This document shows positions 9,313-19,295 of a DNA stretch of 64,000 nt, piece by piece. The DNA is taken from NCBI RefSeq assembly GCF_004803755.1, contig NZ_CP032311.1, forward strand, positions 3,860,501-3,924,500, given 5' to 3'. The notes beneath the pieces were generated by a model, which was not told where the DNA came from, made no database searches, and worked only from the letters and a program-made list of their open reading frames with translations. This DNA comes from Pseudomonas sp. DG56-2. Lineage in GTDB: Bacteria > Pseudomonadota > Gammaproteobacteria > Pseudomonadales > Pseudomonadaceae. The stretch's first letter is position 1; each line of letters starts with the position of its first letter. The translations under genes were made by a program, and so were the position numbers.

Positions 9313-9367
9313 TCGGGTTCTCGCCGCCTAGGCTGCAAGGGTAGAATAGGCAAAACCGGGAGCCTTG

Positions 9368-10378
9368 ATGAACCACACCAGCCACAATGGCGACGAACAC
9401 GATGCCATCACCGATGCCGCCGCGCATTGGTGCCTGCGCCTGCAAGCACCCGACTGCACCGCAGCCGAACGGCTAGCGTTTGAGCAATGGTTGGCCGCCA
9501 ACCCGCTGCATGCCCAGGAATACCAGGCAATGCTGGAGATCTGGGAGATCTCCGACAATCTGCCGCGCACTGCGACACCTGGCAATGTCATTGCCCTTCC
9601 CCATCGTCGTCGCCCCACTGTATGGCGCCATTATGCTGCGGCCGCAGCCATCGTGTTGGCGGCGTTGCCGGCAGGTGCCTGGATCGGCTGGGAGCAAGGC
9701 TGGTTACCGAACAACTATCAGTACCTGGAAAGCAGCAACGCCATCAGCCATGTCGTACTGCCTGACGGCAGTCAGGTGGAGTTGAACCTGGGGAGCGAGT
9801 TGCGCTTTACCAACTACAAAGATGAGCGCCGGGTCACCCTGGTAAAAGGCGAGGCTTTCTTCAAAGTCAAGCACGACAGCCAGCACCCTTTCGTGGTGCA
9901 CGCAGCCCAAGGTCAGACTCGGGTGACCGGAACCCAGTTCAATGTGTGGAAGTATGAGGACCAAGTCAAAGTCACCCTGGTCGAAGGCTCGGTGCTGGTC
10001 AGCAGTGACGTCAGCGACCCCAAAGGGGGGTATCGCCTGGGCCCTGGGATGCAGGCACGCTACAAGTCCGGGGACTACGAGCCGCGCTTGAACCAGACCT
10101 ACGACAATGACACCAGCCTGGCCTGGCGCAATGGCAAACTGATTCTCGACAACCTGAGCCTGGCCCAGGCCCTGCCGCAGATCAATCGCTACCTGGATCA
10201 GCCCATGAAACTGGCCGATGAGAGTACAGGCCGCATTCGTATCAGTGGAATCTACGACACCACCCAGATCAAGCGCCTGGTCAGCAATTTACCCAAAGTA
10301 CTGCCGGTGTACCTGACCCGCAACAAAGACGGCAGCATGCTGCTGAACCGTATCTCACTACCGCCTGCACGGGGTTGA
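9368..10378 (+). CDS. FecR-family regulator without an adjacent sigma factor
   Basis: A 336-residue protein with an N-terminal DUF4880-like region (AAHWCLRLQAPDCTAAERLAFEQWLAANPLHAQEY), a membrane segment at about residues 89-107 (YAAAAAIVLAALPAGAWIG) and a periplasmic FecR domain (HVVLPDGSQVELNLGSELRF, RRVTLVKGEAFFKVKHD, RVTGTQFNVWKYEDQVKVTLVEGSVLV). The C-terminus has an STN-like segment (LAQALPQINRYL). Normally such genes follow an ECF sigma gene and precede a receptor. Here the neighbours are an acyl-CoA dehydrogenase and a convergent antiporter, and the 190 bases upstream hold no sigma factor. It may act on a distant sigma factor or be a relic of a decayed cassette. Confidence 0.9.
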   Translation: MNHTSHNGDEHDAITDAAAHWCLRLQAPDCTAAERLAFEQWLAANPLHAQEYQAMLEIWEISDNLPRTATPGNVIALPHRRRPTVWRHYAAAAAIVLAALPAGAWIGWEQGWLPNNYQYLESSNAISHVVLPDGSQVELNLGSELRFTNYKDERRVTLVKGEAFFKVKHDSQHPFVVHAAQGQTRVTGTQFNVWKYEDQVKVTLVEGSVLVSSDVSDPKGGYRLGPGMQARYKSGDYEPRLNQTYDNDTSLAWRNGKLILDNLSLAQALPQINRYLDQPMKLADESTGRIRISGIYDTTQIKRLVSNLPKVLPVYLTRNKDGSMLLNRISLPPARG

Positions 10379-10395
10379 GCCTTGCGCTCAACCCC
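10371..10395. terminator. hairpin between convergent genes
   Basis: A perfect 10-bp inverted repeat, GGGGTTGAGC with GCTCAACCCC and a five-base loop, overlaps the stop of the FecR gene and lies 13 bases from the stop of the convergent antiporter gene. There is no T-tract on either side, so it may be a weak bidirectional terminator or an RNA-stabilising stem. Confidence 0.5.
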
Positions 10396-10407
10396 AGTTG
10401 ACTGAAG

Positions 10408-11727
10408 TTACAGCGTCATAGCTGCCAGCCAGCCAAATGCCAGCAATGGCAGGTTGTAATGGATGAAGGTCGGCACCACGGTATCCCAGATGTGATGATG
10501 CTGGCCATCCACATTCAAACCGGAAGTCGGGCCGAGTGTCGAGTCCGAGGCCGGCGAACCTGCATCGCCCAGTGCACCCGCGGTGCCGACAATGCATACG
10601 GTCGCAACCGGATCGAAACCCAACTGAACACACAGCGGCACAAAGATCGCGGCGAGAATCGGCACGGTCGAAAACGACGAGCCAATGCCCATGGTCACCA
10701 GCAAGCCCACCAGCAGCATTAACAGTGCGCCGATACCTTTGCTGTGATTGATCCACACCGCAGAAGTTTCGACCAGGCTGTTAACCTCGCCGGTGGCCTT
10801 CATGACTTCAGCAAAGCCGGAGGCGGCGATCATGATGAAGCCGATCATGGCCATCATTTTCATCCCCTCGGTAAACAGGTCGTCGGTTTCCTTCCAACGC
10901 ACGATGCCTGACACCGAGAAAATCAGAAAGCCGGCCATCGCGCCGATAATCATCGAGTCCAGCCACAGCTGAATGATGAACGCCGCGCCAATGGCAACGC
11001 TGGCAACCAGCAGGGTCATCGGGTTGTAGCGCACCGCCACCTGCTCGACCTGCTCGATTTTTTCCAGGTCATAGACACGTTTCTTGCGATAGCTGAAAAG
11101 CACCGCCACCAGCAGGCCAAAAAGCATACCCGCTGCAGGAATAGCCATGGCGTGTGTCACATTCACCGCGCTGACATCCACGCCGCTGCGACTGACGTTG
11201 GCCAGCAGGATCTCGTTGAGAAAGATATTGCCAAAACCCACCGGCAAGAACATGTAGGGCGTGATCAGGCCAAACGTCATCACACAAGCGACCAAGCGCC
11301 GGTCGATCTGCAGTTTGGTCAGCACATACAGCAATGGCGGGACCAGCAATGGAATAAAGGCAATGTGGATGGGCAGAATGTTCTGCGAGGAAATCGCCAC
11401 TACCAACAACAGACCGATCAGCAACCATTTGACCTTGCCAGTGTTGGCATGGCCTTGCTGCCCCACCATCGCCAGAATACGGTCAGCCAGGGCATGGGCC
11501 ATGCCGGATTTGGCAATTGCCACAGCAAAGGCGCCGAGCAAGGCATAGGACAAGGCAACCGTGGCACCACCACCCAAGCCACCGTTGAACGCCTTGAGCG
11601 TTCCTTCAATACCCAGGCCGCCCACCAATCCGCCCGCCAGCGCACCGACGATCAGGGCGATCACCACATGCACGCGGGACAGACTCAAGATCAGCATGAT
11701 GCCGACCGCGGCAATTACTGCATTCAT
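10408..11727 (-). CDS. Na+/H+ antiporter family membrane transporter
   Basis: A 439-residue polytopic inner-membrane protein with about 11-12 hydrophobic segments. Motifs include [60 protein letters not shown] and [19 protein letters not shown]. These match the NhaC-like / YuiF-type Na+/H+ antiporter family rather than NhaA or NhaB. The ATG at 11727 has an AGGTCACAGGA ribosome binding site; a longer frame upstream is not membrane-like and was discarded. It is divergent from the chemoreceptor gene. Confidence 0.85.
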   Translation of the reverse strand: MNAVIAAVGIMLILSLSRVHVVIALIVGALAGGLVGGLGIEGTLKAFNGGLGGGATVALSYALLGAFAVAIAKSGMAHALADRILAMVGQQGHANTGKVKWLLIGLLLVVAISSQNILPIHIAFIPLLVPPLLYVLTKLQIDRRLVACVMTFGLITPYMFLPVGFGNIFLNEILLANVSRSGVDVSAVNVTHAMAIPAAGMLFGLLVAVLFSYRKKRVYDLEKIEQVEQVAVRYNPMTLLVASVAIGAAFIIQLWLDSMIIGAMAGFLIFSVSGIVRWKETDDLFTEGMKMMAMIGFIMIAASGFAEVMKATGEVNSLVETSAVWINHSKGIGALLMLLVGLLVTMGIGSSFSTVPILAAIFVPLCVQLGFDPVATVCIVGTAGALGDAGSPASDSTLGPTSGLNVDGQHHHIWDTVVPTFIHYNLPLLAFGWLAAMTL

Positions 11728-11986
11728 TCCTGTGACCTCTAGAAACCAGACAAAAAGCGACCGATTCGGCGACAAACTGCCCTGGAGCAGTGGCCGAACG
11801 ACGGTATTTTTATGGAGGGCGCACACTCTGAAGCAGGCCCCTGCGCTTGTCAAAGTTCGAAAGTCGAATGTTGTCGTAGGAATGAACGAAAACGACGCAT
11901 CTAAATTGACCGTTTGAATAAAGAAGGGAGCTTGTCCGCCGATAACGTTGGCAGCCCCAATCTTTTTTGGATCAAAGGACTTCGCC

Positions 11987-14134
11987 ATGTCGTTCAGACA
12001 ACTTTCCATTCAGTGGAAAATTACCCTGCTGGCCGGTTTGTGCCTCGCCAGCATCGTTACTCTGCTGGTTGGCCTTTCGTTGTACCGCATGGAGCACAGC
12101 TCGGAGCTGGTCAAGACCAGCAGCATGCAAATGCTTACCGAAGCCGCTCAGGGACGCATCGAATCCCAGGGCGAAGTCCAGGCCTTGAACATTCGTCGAC
12201 AGTTCATGGATGCCTACCAGTACGGTGCCGGTTTCTCCCGCCAGGTGCTGTTTCTGCGCGAGCAGGCCGAAAAGCGTTTTCTCGACGCCTTTGATCTGCG
12301 CGAAGACCTTACCCGCCAGGTGCGCGCCGCGCTGCAGGCCAATCCCGACCTGCTCGGCTTGTCGCTGGTGTTTGAGCCCAATGCACTGGACAACAAAGAC
12401 GAACTGTTCGCCAACCAGGCGCAACTGGGCAGCAACGAACAAGGCCGCTTTGCCCTGTACTGGTCGCAACCGACTCCAGGCCAGCTGACGTCCATGGCCC
12501 TACCGGAAAAGGACATGGCCGATACCAGCATCGGCCCGAGCGGCGAGCCGGCCAACACTTGGTCGGTATGCCCACGCACAACTCGCAAGACGTGCGTCAT
12601 CGAACCCTATTTCTATGAGATTGCCGGCCAGCAGGTGCTGATGACCAGCATCGTGTTTCCATTGATGGTGGCCGACAAGGTGGTCGCCACGCTGTCCATC
12701 GACATCAACCTCAACAGCTTGCAGGCCATGAGCCAGCAAGCCAGCAGCAATCTCTACCAGGGCCAGACTCAGGTAAGCATTCTCAGCCCTGTGGGCTTGC
12801 TCGCCGGTCACAGCCCGGCCCCCAAGAAGCTAGCCCAGCGCTACGACCAGGTCGACACCGAGAGCGGTGCCGAACTGATCCGCCTGTTGGCAGACAGCAA
12901 GGCACTCAACATTCTTCATCATAAAGACCGCCTCAAAGTCCTGGCATCCTTCTCCCCTATTCCAGGGAGCAAGTCCTGGGGGGTTCTGCTGGACGTGCCA
13001 GAAAGCGCCCTGACTGGCCCAGCTGAAGCCTTGAAGCAGGAGCTCGACAACAGCAACACCAGCGGCACCCTTCTCGAGTTGGGCCTGGGCGCCCTGGCTG
13101 CCGTGGTAGGCCTGCTGCTGATCTGGCTAATGGCCAAAGGAGTAACCCGCCCGATCCTTGGCGTAGCAGCCATGCTCAAAGACATCGCCAGCGGTGAAGG
13201 TGACCTTACCCGTCGGCTGCAGTACGACAAAAAAGACGAATTGGGTGAGCTGGCAGGTTGGTTTAACCGCTTCCTCGACAAACTGCAGCCAACCATCGCC
13301 GAGGTCAAACGCTCGGTTCAGGCAGCCCGTGACACTGCCGACCAGTCCTCTGCCATCGCCAGCCAGACCAGTGCAGGCATGGAGCAGCAATATCGCCAGG
13401 TGGATCAGGTGGCCACCGCCTCCCATGAGATGAGCGCCACCGCACAGGATGTTGCGCGCAGTGCCGCCCAGGCCGCTCAGGCGGCGCGCGAAGCCGACCA
13501 GGCAACTCAGCAGGGCCTTTCGGTAATCGATCGCACCACCAGCAGTATCGATACCCTGGCAGCCAACATGAGCACCGCTATGGCGCAAGTTGAGGGTCTG
13601 GCCGAAAACAGTGACAAAATCGGCTCGGTGCTGGAAGTCATCCGCTCCATCGCCGAACAGACCAATCTGCTGGCCCTCAATGCCGCCATCGAGGCTGCTC
13701 GTGCCGGCGAGGCAGGCCGTGGATTTGCGGTGGTCGCCGATGAAGTACGCAACCTGGCCCGCCGTACTCAGGAGTCGGTAGAAGAAACGCGTCAGGTGAT
13801 TGAAGAACTGCAGGCCGGTACCCGTGAAGTGGTTGGCGCCATGGACAACAGCCATCGCCAAGCTCAAGGCAGCGTTGAGCAAGTCAGCCAGGCAGTTACC
13901 GCACTGCAGCAAATCGGCAATGCGGTGACTGTGATCAGTGACATGAATCTACAGATTGCCAGCGCCGCCGAAGAACAAAGCGCAGTCGCCGAGGAAATCA
14001 ACAGCAACGTCGCGACCATCCGCGACGTGACTGAATCGCTCTCCAACCAGGCCAATGAATCGGCGCGAGTCAGCCAGTCACTCAATAGCCTGGCCAACCA
14101 ACAGCAAGGGCTCATGGATCAGTTCCGCGTCTGA
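11987..14134 (+). CDS. methyl-accepting chemotaxis protein with large periplasmic (dCache-like) domain
   Basis: A 715-residue transducer. Membrane segment 1 is at about residues 12-32 ([20 protein letters not shown]), the periplasmic ligand-binding region spans about 33-360 and its length suits a double-Cache fold, and membrane segment 2 is at about 364-386. A HAMP domain follows ([25 protein letters not shown]), then the signalling domain with the hairpin tip [20 protein letters not shown] at about 551. The ATG at 11987 is preceded by AAAGGA. No C-terminal CheR-binding pentapeptide is evident. The ligand cannot be read from sequence; the neighbouring betaine-type transporter is a possible hint. 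Confidence 0.92.
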   Translation: MSFRQLSIQWKITLLAGLCLASIVTLLVGLSLYRMEHSSELVKTSSMQMLTEAAQGRIESQGEVQALNIRRQFMDAYQYGAGFSRQVLFLREQAEKRFLDAFDLREDLTRQVRAALQANPDLLGLSLVFEPNALDNKDELFANQAQLGSNEQGRFALYWSQPTPGQLTSMALPEKDMADTSIGPSGEPANTWSVCPRTTRKTCVIEPYFYEIAGQQVLMTSIVFPLMVADKVVATLSIDINLNSLQAMSQQASSNLYQGQTQVSILSPVGLLAGHSPAPKKLAQRYDQVDTESGAELIRLLADSKALNILHHKDRLKVLASFSPIPGSKSWGVLLDVPESALTGPAEALKQELDNSNTSGTLLELGLGALAAVVGLLLIWLMAKGVTRPILGVAAMLKDIASGEGDLTRRLQYDKKDELGELAGWFNRFLDKLQPTIAEVKRSVQAARDTADQSSAIASQTSAGMEQQYRQVDQVATASHEMSATAQDVARSAAQAAQAAREADQATQQGLSVIDRTTSSIDTLAANMSTAMAQVEGLAENSDKIGSVLEVIRSIAEQTNLLALNAAIEAARAGEAGRGFAVVADEVRNLARRTQESVEETRQVIEELQAGTREVVGAMDNSHRQAQGSVEQVSQAVTALQQIGNAVTVISDMNLQIASAAEEQSAVAEEINSNVATIRDVTESLSNQANESARVSQSLNSLANQQQGLMDQFRV

Positions 14135-14140
14135 GCCTCT

Positions 14141-16090
14141 TCAGAGCTCATCCCTGGGCGGGTGGAACCTGCCACCACCCAGGATTTTATCGAGCAGGAC
14201 CAATGTGCCGTGCACGTCGGGCCTTGCCCCCATTGGTGCAACGTCCGAGTGAGGCAAGGTGGCATCCCTGTAGCCTGCCTGCATGACCAACAAATGCATC
14301 TGATCGGCGTTCAGATAGATATGGTGCTGTTCCATCGCATAGGACTGGATCAAGCTCAATGCGCCGGTGACCAAGGGCGTGGCGCTCGAGGTTCCAGCGT
14401 AATGGGCGGTGTAATCCCTGTCATCGCCAGACTTGTCCTGCAGATCACCACCCCCTAGGGTTACCACACTGTCCCCCCAGGAGTTGAGCATTCGATACGG
14501 GTACCTGAAGTTCGAATACTGATGGGGTTTGCCATCCCAAGACTGACACGCCCCCACCACGATCGCCTCGGCGTCTCCGTGGTTATCAAAGTAGCGCCAA
14601 TCTGCAAGGTTGACCCTGTAGTGCGCCGTCGTACCCTTATCGGCCAGGCTTTTCGAACTGCCATTGCCTGCCGCGAAAACCACTACGGCCCCGCGTTCGG
14701 TCAGGGCTTGGGCCATATCCCACCAATCGCGCTCCTGCAGTGATGGCAGGAATGTCGACAACACATTCACGTTCGCCGACTGCCGATTGATGGCCACGAT
14801 GTCTCCGGGCTCGACGTAACGCAGAAGATCCTTCGGTGTTCGCACACGAGATGCGTGGTCCTGCGCCCGATTGTTGTAGAGGTACAGCTCGCTGGCATGG
14901 CAGATACCGGTCATCCCGCGCGAATCGGGGGTAGCCAACAGGATTCCCACTGATTTGGTGCCATGACCGGGATCATCGTTGGGCTGTTGCGTGATGATCC
15001 TGAGATTGGGATTGCCCTTGAGATCCTCGTGATCTGGAAACAAGCCACCATCTGAAAAGTGCACCCTTGCCCCTTTTCCGGTTACCTGACGGGCCCATGC
15101 CTTGCGCACATTCATGCCCTTGTATCTGATGCCAGGTTCATCCAGGTAAGTCTGCAACGCTTCGAAATCAGGCGTTGGCCGGGCCTCCTCATAGGCATCA
15201 TTACCGGCCACCACCGCTGCACCTGTGAGCAAGGTCGCCAGTATTGCCGCGGCACCCGCGACAACCACCGCCGACTCGACTTCAGGCGCGACGAATTGAA
15301 GAGACTCAAGATATTCAAGTGCTTCCAAGGTCTGGATCAACGCAACATAGGTTTCATTGAGCATGCTCGACGGCTGTTCCAGATAGCAGTAAAGGCTGAG
15401 CACGGCCAGCTTGTCGTCGGAACGCTCCTGTGGGTCTAGAAGTGGGCGAGGATCAATGACGTCTTTGAGCGATGGCCAGAGGCGCACAAGATCGGAACCT
15501 GAGTCGGGTTCAAGCTCTGCCAGAAAACGCTCCAGCCCTCCCTCGAAGAACTTGAGCAGCAACGTCGGATAGGACATGCCTGGCGCCACAAAGGGAAACG
15601 GTTGCAGCGATTCACCCAGCGGATCCTCCACCTCCCGCGCCTCATTCGCCAGTTCGTTGCCCTGCCCCTCCACCACCGACCTTTTACGCCTACTGTTGCC
15701 AGCCGCCAACGGCACCGTATCGAGAATGCCTCTGCTCAACTCCCCTTCATTGATAACAATGACCAAGGGCTCCATGAGCAGCGAGTGGTGCTCATCAACA
15801 GGCACATCGGTTACACCGTCCTTGATCCTGACTCGCGGTCTGATGCTGTAAGTGCCTTTCGCTATCTCGGCGTGGAGCGTGGCAGGACAGCCATAATCAC
15901 CCATCGCACCACTGTGGGCCTGGGAATACACAGACTTGGCGTCGATCGTCACCGGACCATCGGTCCCGACCTTTTCCAGTTCATAACGGATGCTTTTCAC
16001 TTTATCCAGGCCACTGCCGATACAGCGCACGTGGAACTTTCCATCAAAGCGGAAGTTGCGGTAGTAAACAAAGTTCACATCAAGGCTCAT
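14141..16090 (-). CDS. S8 (subtilisin-like) serine peptidase with unusual N-terminal half
   Basis: A 649-residue protein without a signal peptide. The catalytic Asp is in VHFSDGGLFPDHEDL (about residue 347), the His in DDPGHGTKSVG (about 374), the oxyanion Asn in VVVFAAGNGSSKS and the Ser in AGTSSATPLVTGAL (about 568). The N-terminal 115 residues (beta-rich, with SIRYELEKVG and GTYSIRPRVRIKDG) resemble a pYEATS-like sandwich; this is a guess from pattern. A glycine/alanine-rich hydrophobic stretch at about 280-305 (VVVAGAAAILATLLTGAAVV) could insert in a membrane. AAAGGTGA precedes the ATG. It converges on the chemoreceptor gene with six bases between stops. Confidence 0.88.
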   Translation of the reverse strand: MSLDVNFVYYRNFRFDGKFHVRCIGSGLDKVKSIRYELEKVGTDGPVTIDAKSVYSQAHSGAMGDYGCPATLHAEIAKGTYSIRPRVRIKDGVTDVPVDEHHSLLMEPLVIVINEGELSRGILDTVPLAAGNSRRKRSVVEGQGNELANEAREVEDPLGESLQPFPFVAPGMSYPTLLLKFFEGGLERFLAELEPDSGSDLVRLWPSLKDVIDPRPLLDPQERSDDKLAVLSLYCYLEQPSSMLNETYVALIQTLEALEYLESLQFVAPEVESAVVVAGAAAILATLLTGAAVVAGNDAYEEARPTPDFEALQTYLDEPGIRYKGMNVRKAWARQVTGKGARVHFSDGGLFPDHEDLKGNPNLRIITQQPNDDPGHGTKSVGILLATPDSRGMTGICHASELYLYNNRAQDHASRVRTPKDLLRYVEPGDIVAINRQSANVNVLSTFLPSLQERDWWDMAQALTERGAVVVFAAGNGSSKSLADKGTTAHYRVNLADWRYFDNHGDAEAIVVGACQSWDGKPHQYSNFRYPYRMLNSWGDSVVTLGGGDLQDKSGDDRDYTAHYAGTSSATPLVTGALSLIQSYAMEQHHIYLNADQMHLLVMQAGYRDATLPHSDVAPMGARPDVHGTLVLLDKILGGGRFHPPRDEL

Positions 16091-16271
16091 GGGCTCACCT
16101 TTAAACGTTCTATCTCCATGCCCTGACCGGGCATACCGAGATACATGCTTGCCCGCCCCAAGCATCCCATCCAGATTGAAGACATTCCCGGTGCAAAGGC
16201 TCTTCGCCGGTAGGTCCGACCTCGTCGTCTACACTTTCCCGAATCCATGCAACTGCCTACGACGAGGCCCC

Positions 16272-17288
16272 ATGAAGAAAATTGTGACGCTACTGGCCGG
16301 CCTGCTGTTCGCCTTTGACCTGACCGGTACCGGCAGTGCTACAGCCAGCGAGTCGAAGAAGACCATCCACTTTGGCGACATCACCTGGGAAAGCGGTAGC
16401 CTGACCACGGAAATCCTGCGCCTGATCGTCGAGAAAGGTTATGGCTACGACACCGATACCCTTCCTGGCAGCACTGTCAGCATGGAGGTGGCGCTGGCCC
16501 GCAACGATATCCAGGTGATCGCCGAAGAATGGGCAGGTCGCAGCCCGGCGTGGATCAAGGCCGAGCAAGCCGGCCAGGTGTTTGCCATCGGCGACACGGT
16601 GAAGAACGCCGATGAGGGATGGTACGTGCCTGAATATGTAATCAAGGGTGACCCCGCACGCAATATCAAACCTCTGGCACCAGGACTGCGCTCGGTAAAC
16701 GAGCTCAAGCAGTATAGGTCGGTGTTCAGCGATCCCGAGACACCTGAAAAGGGCCGCTTTCTCAATAGCCCCAGTGGATGGACCTCCGAAACCGTCAACA
16801 GCCAGAAGCTCAAGGCCTATGGGCTGGAAAACGACTACGTGAACTTTCGCAGCGGTTCCGGCGCTGCCCTGGATGCCGAAATCACCTCGGCTATCCGTCG
16901 CGGCAAACCGGTGCTGTTCTACTACTGGTCGCCTACGCCACTCATGGGACGATTTTCGCTGGTGCGCCTGGAAGAACCAGCGTTCAACGAAGAGGCCTGG
17001 AAAACCCTGACCGACCCCAGCAACTCAAGCCCCCAAGGCAGTCGCTCGCTGCCTGCGAAGCTCTCGATCGGCGTCTCGGCACCCTTTCGTAAAGACTATC
17101 CCGAGCTAGTCGAATTTTTCGCCAAGGTCGATCTGCCTATCCACACTCTGAACAAAACCTTGGCGCAAATGAGCGAAAAGCGCGAATCAGCCAACGAAGC
17201 CGCGGTAAAATTCATGCGTGATCAGCCCGCAATCTGGAAAGCCTGGTTACCCGATGACATAGCCAGGAAAGTCGAGGCTAGCCTGTGA
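16272..17288 (+). CDS. glycine betaine/choline-type ABC transporter substrate-binding protein (ProX/OpuAC family)
   Basis: A 338-residue secreted binding protein with a signal peptide cleaved after about residue 25 (MKKIVTLLAGLLFAF...SATAS). The mature N-terminus KKTIHFGDITWESGSLTTEI and the sequence VLFYYWSPTPLM are typical of quaternary-ammonium binding proteins, whose ligand is held by aromatic residues. It overlaps the permease gene by four bases (GTGA), so the two are coupled. No ATPase gene follows. Confidence 0.88.
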   Translation: MKKIVTLLAGLLFAFDLTGTGSATASESKKTIHFGDITWESGSLTTEILRLIVEKGYGYDTDTLPGSTVSMEVALARNDIQVIAEEWAGRSPAWIKAEQAGQVFAIGDTVKNADEGWYVPEYVIKGDPARNIKPLAPGLRSVNELKQYRSVFSDPETPEKGRFLNSPSGWTSETVNSQKLKAYGLENDYVNFRSGSGAALDAEITSAIRRGKPVLFYYWSPTPLMGRFSLVRLEEPAFNEEAWKTLTDPSNSSPQGSRSLPAKLSIGVSAPFRKDYPELVEFFAKVDLPIHTLNKTLAQMSEKRESANEAAVKFMRDQPAIWKAWLPDDIARKVEASL

Positions 17289-18151
17289 ATGGAGGTTTCC
17301 CGCAATCCCTGCATTTCTCCTTCGCTGACAGTGTTAACCGATTTGTCGACTGGCTGGTCCTGAGCTACGGCGACCAGTTGCGCAGCGTTTCCGACGGTCT
17401 TCTGCAATTGCTGGTCGGCTTGGAAAACCTGCTGCGCGCGACGCCTTGGTGGTTACTACTGCTGATCGTCGCACTGCTTACTTGGCACGCCAGCCGCAGC
17501 TTTGTCCGTGCCCTGGTGCTCACCGGCTTGCTGTTTCTGATCGGCGTTATCGGTTTGTGGGACAAGCTCCTGCAAACCTGCGCCCTGATCGTGGTGAGCA
17601 CAGGCCTGTGCATCCTCATCGGTGTACCACTGGGCATATTGCTGGCCAGTCGCCCGCGCGCGCGCCAGTTGATGATGCCAGTACTCGATGTCATGCAGAC
17701 GCTGCCAAGCTTCGTCTATCTGATCCCGGTGCTGATGTTATTTGGTCTGGGCAAGGTGCCGGCGATCTTCGCCACCCTGATCTATGCGCTGCCACCTTTG
17801 ATACGCCTGACCGAGCTGGGTCTTTCGCAAATCGACCCATCCCTCACTCGGGCGGCTCAAGGACTTGGAGCCAGTCGCTGGCAACGATTGCGACGGGTCA
17901 TGTTGCCGCTGGCCATGCCAAGCATCATGGCCGGGCTCAACCAGTCAGTGATGATGGCGCTGTCGATGGTCGTGGTCGCTTCGATGATCGGTGCGCGTGG
18001 CTTGGGTGAAGATGTACTGGCAGGTATTCAAACGTTGAATGTGGGCAAAGGTGTCGAGGCAGGGTTGGCGATAGTTGCGCTGGCCATGGTGATCGACCGG
18101 ATCACCCAGGCTTACGGACAGTCGAAGGCTAGCGCTTTCAATCAGCGCTGA
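17285..18151 (+). CDS. ABC transporter permease, ProW/OpuAB type
   Basis: A 288-residue inner-membrane permease with about six hydrophobic segments and the BPD family signature MQTLPSFVYLIPVLMLFGLGKVPAIFATLIYALPP, plus the ATPase-contact loop (TRAAQGLGASRWQRLRRVMLPLAMPSIMAGL). It starts with GTG at 17285, overlapping the binding-protein stop. The expected ProV-like ATPase is not next to it; it may be shared with another betaine/choline system elsewhere. Confidence 0.9.
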   Translation: MNGGFPQSLHFSFADSVNRFVDWLVLSYGDQLRSVSDGLLQLLVGLENLLRATPWWLLLLIVALLTWHASRSFVRALVLTGLLFLIGVIGLWDKLLQTCALIVVSTGLCILIGVPLGILLASRPRARQLMMPVLDVMQTLPSFVYLIPVLMLFGLGKVPAIFATLIYALPPLIRLTELGLSQIDPSLTRAAQGLGASRWQRLRRVMLPLAMPSIMAGLNQSVMMALSMVVVASMIGARGLGEDVLAGIQTLNVGKGVEAGLAIVALAMVIDRITQAYGQSKASAFNQR

Positions 18152-18303
18152 TCATCCACCATGATGAGCGCTCCCACCACGTCGATGCCGCGATCACAAC
18201 CGAAACAATACCGCCCTACGTCGAAATCTGGACTTCCCCCCACTTTACCTTGCACATGCCAGTAGTCGTCGGCGCCACCTGACCGCAGTTTTGAAGTCCA
18301 CAT
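18142..18303 (-). CDS. possible small ORF (53 aa), uncertain
   Basis: An open frame antisense to the gap between the permease and AEC genes, encoding a protein with a plausible composition (DYWHVQGKVGGSPDFDVGRY, then a CFGC pair). No good ribosome binding site is visible and it slightly overlaps the permease 3' end. It could be a small gene, a fragment of a larger one, or chance. Confidence 0.25.
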   Translation of the reverse strand: MWTSKLRSGGADDYWHVQGKVGGSPDFDVGRYCFGCDRGIDVVGALIMVDDQR

Positions 18304-18328
18304 TGCGCCAACATAGGGAAATCGCCTG

Positions 18329-19246
18329 ATGCTGAACCTGATCCTCGCCACCATCGTGCCTATCGCCTTGCTGATCGCACTGGGGCGTGCACTGAGGAGC
18401 CACGGGTTTCTCGGCGAAGCATTCTGGCCCGCCGCCGAACGCCTGAGCTATTTCGTATTGTTACCCGCGTTGTTCACCCATGGCCTGGCTACTGCTGATC
18501 TTGGCGGGCTGCCAGTGCTCGACATGGTAACTGTGCTGTTGCTTTCGACCCTGATTGGCGGGAGCCTGCTGGTGCTGTGCAAGAGCGTGGTGGCTGACGA
18601 TGGTGCCAGCTTTACATCGGTTTTCCAGGGTGGCGTGCGGTTTAACAACTACATCGGTGCAACATTGGCCGCCGGAATTTATGGCACCGGCGGTATCGCT
18701 CTGGCAGCAGTGGCGAATGCTGCCATCGTGCCAACGGTCAACATCCTGTGCGTGATGGTATTTGCACGTTACAGCGGTATACGTAGCTCGCCCGCCAGCG
18801 TCATCAAGGCAATTTTCAGCAACCCGCTGATTGTCGGGTGCGCCGCCGGTATTGCCCTGAGAGTCACCGGTATCGGCCTTCCAGCGGGTATCGAACCGAC
18901 CATCAAGGCGCTCGGTCAGGCTGCGTTGCCACTGGGTTTACTATGCGTGGGGGCAGCACTGGGCAGCAGCGCGCAAGGGCTTGGTCCGCGCCCGCTAGTG
19001 GCCGCCTCGTTGTTCAAGTTCGTGGTCCTGCCATTAATCACCTACGGCGTGTGCCGGCTGTTCGGGCTTAGTGGCCAAGCGGCAATCGTCGCCATACTGT
19101 TTCAGGCACTACCGACCGCGTCGTCGTCCTATGTAATGGCCAGACAGATGGGCGGCAACGCTCCACTGATGGCCAACATCATTGCCTTGCAAACCTTGCT
19201 GGCAGCGCTGACTCTACCGGTAATGTTGAGCCTGACCCTGACGTGA
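18329..19246 (+). CDS. AEC (auxin efflux carrier) family transporter
   Basis: A 305-residue membrane protein with about ten hydrophobic segments in two five-helix halves, starting MLNLILATIVPIALLIALG. Family features are RLSYFVLLPALFTHGLA, RFNNYIGATLAAGIYG and the C-terminal PTASSSYVMARQMGG. Bacterial members export or exchange small carboxylates. AGGGA precedes the ATG. It probably forms its own unit or a loose operon with the preceding ABC genes. Confidence 0.9.
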   Translation: MLNLILATIVPIALLIALGRALRSHGFLGEAFWPAAERLSYFVLLPALFTHGLATADLGGLPVLDMVTVLLLSTLIGGSLLVLCKSVVADDGASFTSVFQGGVRFNNYIGATLAAGIYGTGGIALAAVANAAIVPTVNILCVMVFARYSGIRSSPASVIKAIFSNPLIVGCAAGIALRVTGIGLPAGIEPTIKALGQAALPLGLLCVGAALGSSAQGLGPRPLVAASLFKFVVLPLITYGVCRLFGLSGQAAIVAILFQALPTASSSYVMARQMGGNAPLMANIIALQTLLAALTLPVMLSLTLT

Positions 19247-19295
19247 TCCTGCGTGCCGTGCCCAGTGCTGGCGCCATGCACGCAGGCAGCCAAGG

